Assembly (NCBI GenBank): GCA_012519415.1
Contig: JAAYQG010000052.1
Span: forward strand, 1-45,162
DNA from: Treponema sp.
Lineage (GTDB): Bacteria; Spirochaetota; Spirochaetia; Treponematales; Treponemataceae
DNA length: 45,162 bases
Direction: 5' to 3'
Below the pieces are notes generated by a model. The model was not told the DNA's origin and did not search any database. It saw only the letters and a program-made list of their open reading frames with translations. Position 1 is the first letter of the stretch. Every line of letters begins with the position of its first letter. Shown here in pieces: positions 15,296-23,679 of the stretch. Position numbers and translations under genes: made by a program.

Positions 15296-17380
15296 ATGGC
15301 CGACAGACTCGGTAAATTATTCAAAGGTATTACAAACAATCTTGTTCCTGTAGCATCAATTATCATCATTATGATGTTGATAATTCCGTTGCCGACTCTG
15401 CTACTTGATGTGCTTATGGCTGCCAATCTTTTGTTGGCACTTTTAATTTTGCTTATTGTTATATACACACCTCGTGCTATTGATTTTTCTTCTTTTCCAT
15501 CAATGCTTCTTATTTCAACAGTATTCAGTCTTGGACTGAACGTTTCATCAACTCGGCTGATTTTAACATTGGGAACAAAATTTGATGGGCGTATGGTACG
15601 TGCTTTTTCGACTTTCGTTATCGGTACAGGTGGAACGGACGGTCTTTTAATTGGTTTTGTAATATTCATAATTATTATTGCTGTTCAGGCTTTTGTTATT
15701 ACAAAAGGCGCAACTAGAGTTGCTGAAGTTGCTGCGCGTTTTACATTGGATGCAATGCCGATGAAACAGGCTGCCGTTGAAGCAGAGTATAATTCAGGTG
15801 CTATTTCAGAAGAAGAAGCTCGCAGAAGAAAAATGGAAGTTCAACGAGAATCTGATTTTTACGGTTCCATGGATGGTGCTACAAAATTTATTTCTGGAAA
15901 CGTAAAGGTTGGAATTTTTATTACGGTTATTAACCTTGTCGTAGGAATCATTTTTGGAATGGTTTTAAGGAATGAACCTTTTGAAAAAGCAATTCAAACT
16001 TATGCTTCTCTTACAATCGGTGATGGACTTTTATCACAGTTGCCGTCGCTTTTAATTTCTTTTGCGACAGGTTTGATTGTTACACGGTCTGCTTCAGATG
16101 GAAACATGGGAGAAGACATAAAAAAGCAATTTTCGCAAAATGCTTGGGTTTTTTATGTGGGCGGTGCAACTCTTGCTATTATTGGTTTGCTTCCGGGATT
16201 TCCATGGTATGTGCTTATTCCAATGGGAAGTGCGCTTGTTTATCTTGGTGCACGTCTTAGAAAAATTGAGAAAAAGAATTTTGCAGCACAGCTTGAAAAA
16301 GAAAAATCGAAAGTTAAACCCGGTGCAAAGCCCGGTGAACCTGGTGAGATAAGCCCTGTTGTACCTCTTGATCCGCTTTCGCTTGAGCTTGGTTTTGCAT
16401 TAATTCCACTTGTAGATAAAGAAAAAGGTGCAGAGCTTTTAGAGAGAGTTACGCGCATTAGACGAGAAGCTGGGCTGGATTTAGGTCTTGTTGTCCCTCG
16501 TATACGCATTATTGATAATATGGCATTAGAACCAAATGAATACTGCTTTAAGATAAAAGGAGTTGCTGTCGGTCAAAGCCACATTCGTATGGGCTGGTAT
16601 ATGTGTATGGATACAGGCGGTGTTATAGAAGAAATTCAAGGTGAAAAAACAACAGATCCGGCATTTGGACTTCCTGCAATTTGGATAACTGAAGATATGC
16701 GTGAAAAAGCGGAACGTGCTGGTTATGCCGTAGTAGATCCGCCAACAATTATTGCAACTCACCTTACTGAAATTATTAAACGCCATGCAGCAGAAATTAT
16801 TGGTCGCCAAGAAGTGCAATCAATTGTTGATGCTTTGCGCAAAGATTATCCTGCTGTTGTTGATGAAGTTACAAAAATATTTAATATGGGTGAAATTCAA
16901 AAAGTATTGCAGCGACTTTTGAAAGAACAAGTTTCTGTACGAAACACTGTTGTTATTCTCGAAACTATGGCGGATTTTGGACCAACAACAAAACGAACAG
17001 ATATTCTTGTTGAAAAAGTACGACAAGCATTGGGGCGTCAAATTTGTTTACAATATGCTGACGAAAACAGAACGCTCCATGTTTTGACGATAGAGCCGGA
17101 ATTTCTTCAAGTATTGGTTGACAGTCGTGTAGATACTGTTAATGGGCCTATGGCAGCACTTGAGCCGAAACAGCAAAGAACATGGATTTCTGCATTGAGC
17201 ATGGCCGCCGCCGCTGTGCAAGAAAAAGGTTTTATGCCTGTAATATTATGTCCAGAAGAAGCTCGAATACTGGTTAAAGCAAGTTCTGAAAGAGAAATGC
17301 CGGGATTGGTAGTTCTTTCTGTTCCAGAAATTACAAGTGATATAAAAGTGGAATCTTTGGGAGAAATAAAAGTTGGATAA
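15296..17380 (+). CDS. flhA: FlhA, export-gate ring protein
   Basis: Large export-gate component of 694 residues. The N-terminal half has about eight membrane helices with the family signature VAEVAARFTLDAMPMKQAAV (about 140-160). The C-terminal half is a cytoplasmic domain that forms a nonameric ring and docks chaperone-substrate complexes. A GTG lies three codons earlier, but ATG at 15296 is better spaced from GGGTGG. Its 3' end overlaps the flhF start by eight bases. The 159 bases upstream of the gene hold no clear promoter. Confidence 0.95.
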   Translation: MADRLGKLFKGITNNLVPVASIIIIMMLIIPLPTLLLDVLMAANLLLALLILLIVIYTPRAIDFSSFPSMLLISTVFSLGLNVSSTRLILTLGTKFDGRMVRAFSTFVIGTGGTDGLLIGFVIFIIIIAVQAFVITKGATRVAEVAARFTLDAMPMKQAAVEAEYNSGAISEEEARRRKMEVQRESDFYGSMDGATKFISGNVKVGIFITVINLVVGIIFGMVLRNEPFEKAIQTYASLTIGDGLLSQLPSLLISFATGLIVTRSASDGNMGEDIKKQFSQNAWVFYVGGATLAIIGLLPGFPWYVLIPMGSALVYLGARLRKIEKKNFAAQLEKEKSKVKPGAKPGEPGEISPVVPLDPLSLELGFALIPLVDKEKGAELLERVTRIRREAGLDLGLVVPRIRIIDNMALEPNEYCFKIKGVAVGQSHIRMGWYMCMDTGGVIEEIQGEKTTDPAFGLPAIWITEDMREKAERAGYAVVDPPTIIATHLTEIIKRHAAEIIGRQEVQSIVDALRKDYPAVVDEVTKIFNMGEIQKVLQRLLKEQVSVRNTVVILETMADFGPTTKRTDILVEKVRQALGRQICLQYADENRTLHVLTIEPEFLQVLVDSRVDTVNGPMAALEPKQQRTWISALSMAAAAVQEKGFMPVILCPEEARILVKASSEREMPGLVVLSVPEITSDIKVESLGEIKVG

Positions 17381-18662
17381 TTTTAGGCAGAAAAGAGATA
17401 CACTTACAGAACGCGCTTCAGATTATGAATCATGTATGCAAAAAATACGTGCAAAATGGGGTACTGATTTTGAAGTTGTATTTAGACGCACTGTTACTTG
17501 GGGCGGATTTTTGGGTTTTTGGGAAAAACAAGGCGTAGAACTCGAATATGTTTTGAAAAAAGACAGTCCATATAGATCAAATTATATTCCACAAAACCAA
17601 CTACAATCTCAATCGTTAGCTTTTGATGATATAAAACAAAAAGTACTAAATGCTGCATCTGTAAAACGTCCTGAAGAAAGTGTCGAACTTAAAAAAATGA
17701 CAGCGGAAATAAAAGCATTGCGAGAAATTATTGAAAAAGGTGCTTTTACATCGCATATTAATAGTTCTCAAAAAGCCGAACATAAAAATATTGCAAAAAT
17801 AAGGGAAATTCTTGAAAAAAATGAGTTTACGCCTTCTTATATAGCTAAATTAACAGAAAGAATTCGCAAAGAATTTTCGTTAGACAAGCTTGATGATTAT
17901 GAGCTTTTACAAGAAACAGTAGTAAATTGGATTGGCGAATCTATTTATATAGATAGAGAAGATGTTGCTTTTAATCCTTCGGATATGAATTCCTCACGAA
18001 GTTATCCTCGCATTGTAATTTTAGTCGGGCCTACCGGTGTTGGAAAAACTACTACTCTCGCAAAGTTTGTCGCAAATGCAATTCCACGAGATGAGAATTT
18101 TTCAACCGACCGGTTTCATATAATTTCGATGGATAGTTATCGGATTAAGGCGGCAGAACAACTTAAAACTTATGCGGATTATATGGAAATTCCTTTTTCG
18201 CAAGCTGAATCTCTTGAAGATTTAGAAAAACTTGTAGCTATGTTTCGCGATAAGACAGATTTATTTTTTGTTGATACGCTTGGAATTAGTCCGAACGATT
18301 ATGCAATTCTTGGAAATCTTCGTAAAAAGCTTGATTTGCGCGGCATAGAAACTGATGTTTATCTAACGTTATCTGCAACTACAAGAGTGAGTGATATGCG
18401 TGAAATAATCAAACAATTTTCTATGTTTGATTATCGTTCAATTATTGTTTCAAAATTTGATGAAACACAGAAAGTCGGAAGTATTATCAGCGTTTTGTCT
18501 GAAAAAGAAAAACCAGTATCTTATATAACGATTGGTCAGACAGTACCAAAAGATATTAAAAAAGCTACGGTTTTGGCTTTTTTGCAGCGTATTGATAATT
18601 TGGAAATAAACGGTCCAAAAATTGAAAAACGGTTTGACGCTATTCTTGATATTATAGATTAG
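17373..18662 (+). CDS. flhF: FlhF, SRP-type GTPase for flagellar placement
   Basis: Signal-recognition-particle family GTPase of 429 residues that marks the cell pole for flagellar assembly. It has a variable basic N-domain (1-150), a helical region and a G-domain with P-loop GPTGVGKTT (219-227), a DSYRIKAAEQLKTYADYM segment and VDTLGIS as the G3 motif. The start is TTG at 17373, inside the end of flhA, with GGGAG upstream; the first Met (22) would cut into the conserved N-terminal B domain. In spirochetes, polar placement of periplasmic flagella depends on FlhF. flhG follows after 125 bases. Confidence 0.93.
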   Translation: MDNFRQKRDTLTERASDYESCMQKIRAKWGTDFEVVFRRTVTWGGFLGFWEKQGVELEYVLKKDSPYRSNYIPQNQLQSQSLAFDDIKQKVLNAASVKRPEESVELKKMTAEIKALREIIEKGAFTSHINSSQKAEHKNIAKIREILEKNEFTPSYIAKLTERIRKEFSLDKLDDYELLQETVVNWIGESIYIDREDVAFNPSDMNSSRSYPRIVILVGPTGVGKTTTLAKFVANAIPRDENFSTDRFHIISMDSYRIKAAEQLKTYADYMEIPFSQAESLEDLEKLVAMFRDKTDLFFVDTLGISPNDYAILGNLRKKLDLRGIETDVYLTLSATTRVSDMREIIKQFSMFDYRSIIVSKFDETQKVGSIISVLSEKEKPVSYITIGQTVPKDIKKATVLAFLQRIDNLEINGPKIEKRFDAILDIID

Positions 18663-18787
18663 TTATTGTAGGAAAAGTTTGTTCTCCCGAATTTGTGGAT
18701 GTTTATTTAGTTTGCTAAAATGCAATTTTGAATTTGAAAGTGGCAGAAAAGCCTAAAAAAAAAGGAATAACAAATTAAGGAATAATA

Positions 18788-19654
18788 ATGGAAGATCAAG
18801 CAACACAGCTTCGTGAAATGATGCAATCGAGAAGAACAAATGCAAAAAAGACTCGAATAATTACTGTTACAAGTGGTAAAGGTGGCGTTGGAAAAACTAA
18901 TATAGCAGTGAATCTTGCAATTGCTTATGCTCAAACAGGCAAAAAAGTAATTTTAATAGATGCAGATTTAGGACTTGCCAATGTTAATGTTATTTTGAAT
19001 ATGATTCCGAAATTCAGCTTATATCATGTGGCAACAAAACAGAAAAAAATGACGGAAATTATTGAATCTACTGAATTCGGAATTAAAATTATAGCCGGCG
19101 CAAACGGTTTTTCTCGTATTGCTAATCTTTCGGAAGAAGACAGGATTTCTTTTATAAAAGAATTTGAAACCTTATCTTCTGCAGATATAATTATTATTGA
19201 TACAAGTGCGGGCATTTCAAATAATGTGTTAAGCTTTGTTGAAGCAGCAGATGAAGTGCTCATAGTTACAACACCTGAACCTACTGCAATTACAGATGCT
19301 TATGGCATGATAAAAGTTATAGCAACGGAAACCGATTCCATTAAATTGAATTTAAAGCTTGTTGTAAATCGAGTTCACTCTGCTGCAGAAGGAAAACGCA
19401 TAGCTGATCGCATGACAAATATTGTCGGTCAATTTTTGAATTGTAAAGTTGATTATATGGGTTTTATTTATGATGATTCTGTAGTTTCTCAGTCTGTAAT
19501 AAGACAAAAACCTTTTATTATTACAGAACCGAATTCAAAATCTGCAATGTGTATTCGGCATCTTGTTAGCAGAATTGAAAAAATTGATATAGCCCAAACT
19601 GGTGGGGTTAATCGTTTTATTGATAAATTGATGGGGCGTGCATATACGACATAA
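18788..19654 (+). CDS. flhG: FlhG (YlxH/FleN), MinD-type ATPase controlling flagellar number
   Basis: ParA/MinD-family ATPase of 288 residues. It has the deviant Walker A SGKGGVGKT (29-37) and IDADLGLANVNV (57-68), which is characteristic of FlhG. The N-terminal TQLREMM segment resembles the short FlhG helix that stimulates the FlhF GTPase. FlhG normally restrains FlhF and the number of flagella per pole. ATG at 18788 is preceded by AAGGAATAAT. It is 106 bp upstream of a small membrane-protein gene that lies between it and fliA. Confidence 0.92.
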   Translation: MEDQATQLREMMQSRRTNAKKTRIITVTSGKGGVGKTNIAVNLAIAYAQTGKKVILIDADLGLANVNVILNMIPKFSLYHVATKQKKMTEIIESTEFGIKIIAGANGFSRIANLSEEDRISFIKEFETLSSADIIIIDTSAGISNNVLSFVEAADEVLIVTTPEPTAITDAYGMIKVIATETDSIKLNLKLVVNRVHSAAEGKRIADRMTNIVGQFLNCKVDYMGFIYDDSVVSQSVIRQKPFIITEPNSKSAMCIRHLVSRIEKIDIAQTGGVNRFIDKLMGRAYTT

Positions 19655-19760
19655 TTGATAAGAAAAATTGGCGGCGGCAGTTTTTATCTAATTTTACTCT
19701 TTTAAAACTCAGACTTGACCAATTAGAATTTTTACCTTAATCTTTATGTATGGGGGTTTT

Positions 19761-20423
19761 ATGGATACAACTAAAAAAGTTGTAATATTTGCTGTTTGTG
19801 GTTTTGTTTTATCCTTCCTCGTAGGTCTATTTTCTTCGGTTTCATTTGGCATTATTTTATTAAGGGCTATTGTTTCCGCCTTAATTTTTGCCGGACTTTA
19901 TTATGCATTGTCAATTATTTTTAAACGATATTTAGTTGACAACACAGAAACTGTTGGACAACAGGCAGGAACAGAATCTATTATTCCACAAAGAGGGCAG
20001 CTTATTGACATCAAACTTGAAGATGAATTTCTGCCGGAAGAAGAAAATGCTCCGCTATTTAAAATCCCTAAAGAATTGATGCCGAATAAAGATAATGATT
20101 CTGAATCTGCTACAGGAGTTTTTAATAATGTTGAAACATCAGCTTCTATGCAACCTTCTATGCAACATGAGCAGCCTTCAGACGAAAAGCTGTTTGCAGC
20201 TCCAACGAAAGTAACAGATAATACTAATGATATTGAATTGGGGTCTCTTCCTGATATGGACTCTATGCTTTCTGATATGCAAGGCTCGCCGACAAGCGAA
20301 GTTATAACTACATCAGATTTTGCGAATTCAGAAGAGATGGTGGTTTCCGGCGAATTACGCGATGCAGAAAAGGAAATTATGGCAAAAGCCATTCATACGG
20401 TTTTAGCTCGCGATAACAATTAA
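19761..20423 (+). CDS. Two-helix membrane protein of unknown function, flhG-fliA interval
   Basis: I do not recognise a named family. The protein has 220 residues, two close N-terminal hydrophobic helices (about 6-27 and 30-52) and a long acidic, Ser- and Met-rich tail predicted to be cytoplasmic and mostly disordered. A short amphipathic C-terminal segment (GELRDAEKEIMAKAIHTVLARD) follows. A hypothetical gene at this spot is also what I recall between the FlhG and FliA genes of other treponemes, so a flagellar or chemotaxis-linked role is an inference from position. The start is ATG 19761, because GGGGG lies just upstream; an ATG at 19746 has no ribosome site. A TTGACC (19715-19720) lies upstream but I could not find a matching -10. 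fliA begins 12 bases after its stop. Confidence 0.6.
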   Translation: MDTTKKVVIFAVCGFVLSFLVGLFSSVSFGIILLRAIVSALIFAGLYYALSIIFKRYLVDNTETVGQQAGTESIIPQRGQLIDIKLEDEFLPEEENAPLFKIPKELMPNKDNDSESATGVFNNVETSASMQPSMQHEQPSDEKLFAAPTKVTDNTNDIELGSLPDMDSMLSDMQGSPTSEVITTSDFANSEEMVVSGELRDAEKEIMAKAIHTVLARDNN

Positions 20424-20435
20424 AGGTGTGGAAAG

Positions 20436-21224
20436 ATGATTGCTTCAGTATTTGAGCAAAAAACAGAAGAAGAATTGTGGATAGAATTTAAAAAAACTAA
20501 TTCTCCGGCTTTACGCGATGCGTTCATTCGTCAATATATGCCTTTGGTTAAATATGTTGCAGGAAAAGTATCAGTAGGAATGCCTGGCAGTGTTGAATTT
20601 GATGATTTAGTTGGGTTTGGTCAATTCGGTCTTCTTGATGCAATAAATAAATTTGATCCTGAAAAAAATGTTAAATTTAAAACTTATGCCGTTACAAGAA
20701 TTCGAGGCGCAATTTTTGATGAACTGCGTTCTATTGACTGGGTTCCTCGTTCTGTTAGGCAGAAATCTCGTGAAATTGAAGATGCCATAAGTAGATTGGA
20801 ATCTAAACTTGGCAGAACAGCCTCTGATGCAGAAATTGCTGATTCAATGGGAATTAGTGAAGAAGATTACAATCAGATTGTTTTAAAAGTATCAGGAACG
20901 AGCATTTTATCTTTAAATGATATTTGGTATTCCGGCGATGATTCAGATCATGTATCAATCGGTGATTGTATTGAATCGCCTTCAAGTTTGAATCCTGATG
21001 TTATTGTTGAGCGAGAAGAGGTTAGGCGTATTATAATTGAATCAATAAATGATTTACCTGAAAAAGAAAAAATGGTTCTCGTTTTGTATTACTACGAAGA
21101 TTTGACTTTTAAAGAAATTGGACAAGTTCTTAATGTTAGTGAATCACGTATTTCGCAGCTTCATACAAAAGCAAATTTAAGACTTCGTGCAAAATTAACA
21201 AACATACGTAAAGGAATCTTATAA
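20436..21224 (+). CDS. fliA: FliA, flagellar sigma factor (sigma-28 / WhiG family)
   Basis: RNA polymerase sigma factor of 262 residues for late flagellar and motility genes. Region 2 carries FDDLVGFGQFGLLDAINKFDP and KTYAVTRIRGAIFDELRS (about 48-95). Region 3 follows, with SRLESKLGRTASDAEIA. Region 4 ends with LTFKEIGQVLNVSESRISQLHTKA, a helix-turn-helix for the -35. It is the last gene of the fla operon. The window contains sigma-28-like promoters before fliK (2844), after flgE (6301) and before a secreted ankyrin gene (42111), so FliA may activate its own operon. No anti-sigma FlgM is visible here. Confidence 0.95.
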   Translation: MIASVFEQKTEEELWIEFKKTNSPALRDAFIRQYMPLVKYVAGKVSVGMPGSVEFDDLVGFGQFGLLDAINKFDPEKNVKFKTYAVTRIRGAIFDELRSIDWVPRSVRQKSREIEDAISRLESKLGRTASDAEIADSMGISEEDYNQIVLKVSGTSILSLNDIWYSGDDSDHVSIGDCIESPSSLNPDVIVEREEVRRIIIESINDLPEKEKMVLVLYYYEDLTFKEIGQVLNVSESRISQLHTKANLRLRAKLTNIRKGIL

Positions 21225-21233
21225 AAATTATTT

Positions 21234-21262
21234 TTGACCGATATATATCTTGAGCTTTTAAT
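21234..21262 (+). promoter_or_regulatory. Sigma-70-like promoter before the tandem hairpin leader
   Basis: TTGACC (21234-21239), a 17-base spacer and TTTAAT (21257-21262): five of six matches in each box with ideal spacing. Transcription would start near 21269. That would place the whole tandem hairpin region in a 5' leader of about 350 bases for the FapA-like gene. Confidence 0.55.
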
Positions 21263-21302
21263 TTTATTTTTGTTATTTCGGTTATTGCCGGTTTTATAGG
21301 GG

Positions 21303-21459
21303 TGTTTAACGAAACCTTTGCCGAAGATGGCGTCAAAGGTTTCGTTTCCAAGTTTGCGACGCAAACTTTATTATATATTGCACTTTCTCATTCCATTACG
21401 AAAGTGCGGTAAAAACTCAATTCGGAAGTTGAAACTTCCTCATCGAGTTTTTATAGGGG
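21303..21459 (+). repeat. Tandem four-hairpin element, unit 1
   Basis: A 157-base unit bounded by TTTTATAGGGG on both sides (21292-21302 and 21449-21459). Hairpin 1 is a perfect 13-bp stem (21308-21320 with 21334-21346) and a 13-base loop. Hairpin 2 is AAGTTTGC/GCAAACTT (21350-21357, 21361-21368). Hairpin 3 is GCACTTTC/GAAAGTGC (21380-21387, 21400-21407) with a 12-base loop. Hairpin 4 has outer arms AAAAACTC/GAGTTTTT (21411-21418, 21445-21452) and an inner stem GGAAGT/ACTTCC closing a TGAA loop. An open frame crosses it (21318-21500), but it looks like a by-product of the repeat. Confidence 0.8.
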
Positions 21460-21616
21460 ATGCAATCAAAACTTTGCCGGAAATGGCGTCAAAGGTTTGA
21501 TTTGCAAAGTTTGCAATGCAAACTTTATTATTAACGTTGCTTCCTCACTGTGTTGCGGAAGCACATAAAAAGTTACTTTCGAAAACTGAAGTTTTCTCAG
21601 TAACTTTTTATAGGGG
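21460..21616 (+). repeat. Tandem four-hairpin element, unit 2
   Basis: Second 157-base unit with the same four hairpins in the same order. Hairpin 1: 21464-21476 with 21490-21502 (12 of 13 pairs). Hairpin 2: AAAGTTTGC/GCAAACTTT (21506-21514, 21518-21526). Hairpin 3: TGCTTCC/GGAAGCA (21538-21544, 21557-21563), again with a 12-base loop. Hairpin 4: outer AAAAAGTTACT/AGTAACTTTTT (21567-21577, 21599-21609), inner GAAAAC/GTTTTC with a TGAA loop. The terminal ATAGGGG acts as the ribosome site of the gene at 21623. The stems of hairpins 3 and 4 differ from unit 1 in sequence but are kept in structure. Confidence 0.8.
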
Positions 21617-21622
21617 AAGCTT

Positions 21623-23593
21623 ATGGTTACACTTGAAGATATACGCAATGAACTCCAAAAAAAATTACAGATTGATCAGCTTTTGCGTTCTGTTGAAGTT
21701 CATGCTGATACTTTAGATGAAGCTTTAGCAGATGCAGCTGTTCAGTTACAGACGCGTGTCGCATATCTTGAATATGAAATAATTGAACGCGGCTCTGATG
21801 GGTTTCTGGGAATTGCGAAAAAACCATGGGTTATTAATGCTTACGAAACTGCTGCTATAGTTATGGCAAGAGAAAAGAAGAAGAAAAAACTTGCTGACGC
21901 TGCTGCTGCCGAAGATGGAAGTGTTGACGTTATTCCGGATAAAGATGCTGAATTCTTTGTGCATTATTTTGACGGTTTTATTGTGCTCAAAATTATTCCG
22001 CCGGTTGGCAATGGTGCAAATGTAACTGTGAATCAAGTTGTTTCATCTATAAATACCGGCGAATCTTACGAATTTAAAGAAGCTGATATAAAAAAAGTTG
22101 TTGATAGAGGTGATACCGAAGGGCTATACGAACGGATTGGAACATTTATCCAAAATCCTGTTAATGATGCGATCATTTCTGTTGATGTTTCTATGGACGA
22201 GATGACATGCACTATTATTGCCACAGCTCCAATGCGCGAGGGTGGTGAAATTCAAGCTGAATATATTGAACGCCAGCTTCAACGACGAAATGTTACAGTC
22301 GGCATTGACCGTGAAAAGATTGATGCTTTTGTAGATAAGCCTGTGTATGGAATTCCTTATGTGGTTGCAGAAGGAATAAAACCTGTTGACGGACGAGATG
22401 CATATATTCAGTATAATTTTGAAACAGACCGTTCAAAAATCAGAATTAAAGAATCTGCTTCAGGTCAAGTAGACTTTAAGGAATTGAACCTTATTCAAAA
22501 TGTTGTCGAAGGTCAACCTCTTGCACAAAAAATGCTTGCGGAGCGTGGTAAAGCGGGCAAGACATTATTCGGAAAATATCTCGAAGCTAAAAATGGAAAA
22601 GACATACCGATTCCGCTTGGAAAAAATGTGCGTTTAGATACAGATGGGCGTACAGTTCTTGCAACTTGCAATGGACAAGTTTTGCTTTCGGGAAGTAAAA
22701 TTAACGTTGAGCCTGTTATGGAAGTTGATTCTGTTAGTATTAAAACAGGTAATATTACTTTCCTTGGTACTGTAATTGTAAAAGGTAATGTTGATGATGG
22801 CTTTAATGTTAAAGCTTCCGGAAATATCGAAGTTTATGGAACTGTTGGAAATTCTCAAATTGAAGCAGACGGTGATATTATTGTTTCTTTGGGAATCATG
22901 GGGCGCGATGAGGGAACTATAAAATGCGGACGTTCTCTTTGGGCTAAATTTATCCAGAATGCAAATGTTTTTGCCGACGAAAATGTAATTGTTGCAGATG
23001 GAATTATTAATTCTAACGTTACATGTAATAAACGAATTATTTTGCAAGGAAAACGAGCTGCTATTATTGGAGGACATCTCTTTGCAACAGAAGAAATAAA
23101 CGCTAAGACAATCGGTTCTAGCGGTGCCGGAAGCGAAACTGTACTTGAAGTCGGTTTTGATCCTAAAAAAAAGCAGCGTCTTGATGAATTGCAAGCAAGG
23201 CAGAGTGTAATTGTCCATGAACTTGAAGAAATTTCTTTGAATCTTTCTACATTAGAAAACCAAAAGCAAATGAGAAAATCTCTGCCGCAAGATAAAGAAG
23301 AAGCTCTTGCAACTTTGTATAAACAAAAAAGCGATTTTATGGACGAATCTGAAGTTATCGCCACAGAAATACAAGAGATTCAGAATTATTTGCGCGAACT
23401 GAAAGTTATTGGTAAGATTTCAGCATCCGGCACAGTTCATCCTGGTGTAAAATTGTTCATTAGAGATATAAAAGAAGATATTCGTATAGAAATCAGAAGT
23501 GTTACGTTCTATCTTGAAAACGGATTTATTCGACAGGGTAAATATGAACCTGTAAGTGATGATATAAAACGAACACCTGATGGATACAATTAA
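21623..23593 (+). CDS. FapA/DUF342-family protein with Jag-N-like N-terminus
   Basis: Protein of 656 residues with no membrane helix. The N-terminal part (about 15-75) looks like a Jag-N domain, with the hallmark EYEIIERGSDGFLGIAKKPW. The middle (about 110-510) is the FapA/DUF342 region, which ends in a glycine-rich beta-helix of repeated short strands (KGNVDDGFNVKASGNIEVYG and following). A coiled coil at about 515-590 and a last strand-rich piece complete it. The family function is poorly defined; related proteins are linked to polymer or surface processes and, in some bacteria, to motility. The start uses GGGG at 21613-21616, the last bases of the hairpin element. It follows fliA but probably has its own promoter at 21234. 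Confidence 0.7.
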   Translation: MVTLEDIRNELQKKLQIDQLLRSVEVHADTLDEALADAAVQLQTRVAYLEYEIIERGSDGFLGIAKKPWVINAYETAAIVMAREKKKKKLADAAAAEDGSVDVIPDKDAEFFVHYFDGFIVLKIIPPVGNGANVTVNQVVSSINTGESYEFKEADIKKVVDRGDTEGLYERIGTFIQNPVNDAIISVDVSMDEMTCTIIATAPMREGGEIQAEYIERQLQRRNVTVGIDREKIDAFVDKPVYGIPYVVAEGIKPVDGRDAYIQYNFETDRSKIRIKESASGQVDFKELNLIQNVVEGQPLAQKMLAERGKAGKTLFGKYLEAKNGKDIPIPLGKNVRLDTDGRTVLATCNGQVLLSGSKINVEPVMEVDSVSIKTGNITFLGTVIVKGNVDDGFNVKASGNIEVYGTVGNSQIEADGDIIVSLGIMGRDEGTIKCGRSLWAKFIQNANVFADENVIVADGIINSNVTCNKRIILQGKRAAIIGGHLFATEEINAKTIGSSGAGSETVLEVGFDPKKKQRLDELQARQSVIVHELEEISLNLSTLENQKQMRKSLPQDKEEALATLYKQKSDFMDESEVIATEIQEIQNYLRELKVIGKISASGTVHPGVKLFIRDIKEDIRIEIRSVTFYLENGFIRQGKYEPVSDDIKRTPDGYN

Positions 23594-23628
23594 TATCTAA
23601 GAAAAACATTCGTTTGTACTATAAGTTG

Positions 23629-23654
23629 TCCCCCGATATAGCGTATTCGGGGGA
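23629..23654. terminator. Hairpin between convergent genes
   Basis: TCCCCCGA (23629-23636) pairs with TCGGGGGA (23647-23654) around ten bases. It lies between the stops of the FapA-like gene (plus) and the ABC gene (minus). On the plus strand it is followed by a T-rich stretch. It can serve both directions. Confidence 0.65.
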
Positions 23655-23679
23655 TATTATTTAATTTTTCAAAACTGAT

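Noticed and set aside
15380-15400. TTGGCAC-like sequence as a sigma-54 promoter
   Set aside because: It is inside flhA and the GG-to-GC spacing is 13 rather than 10 bases.
21237-21244. ACCGATAT as a sigma-28 -10 before the FapA-like gene
   Set aside because: The only TAAA boxes are 11 or more than 20 bases away instead of 14-16, and a better sigma-70 pair uses the same bases.
21318-21500. Sixty-residue open frame across hairpin unit 1
   Set aside because: It starts on TTG inside a hairpin arm, has no ribosome site, and its repeated MASKV piece comes from the repeat itself. The compensatory stem changes argue for structure, not protein.
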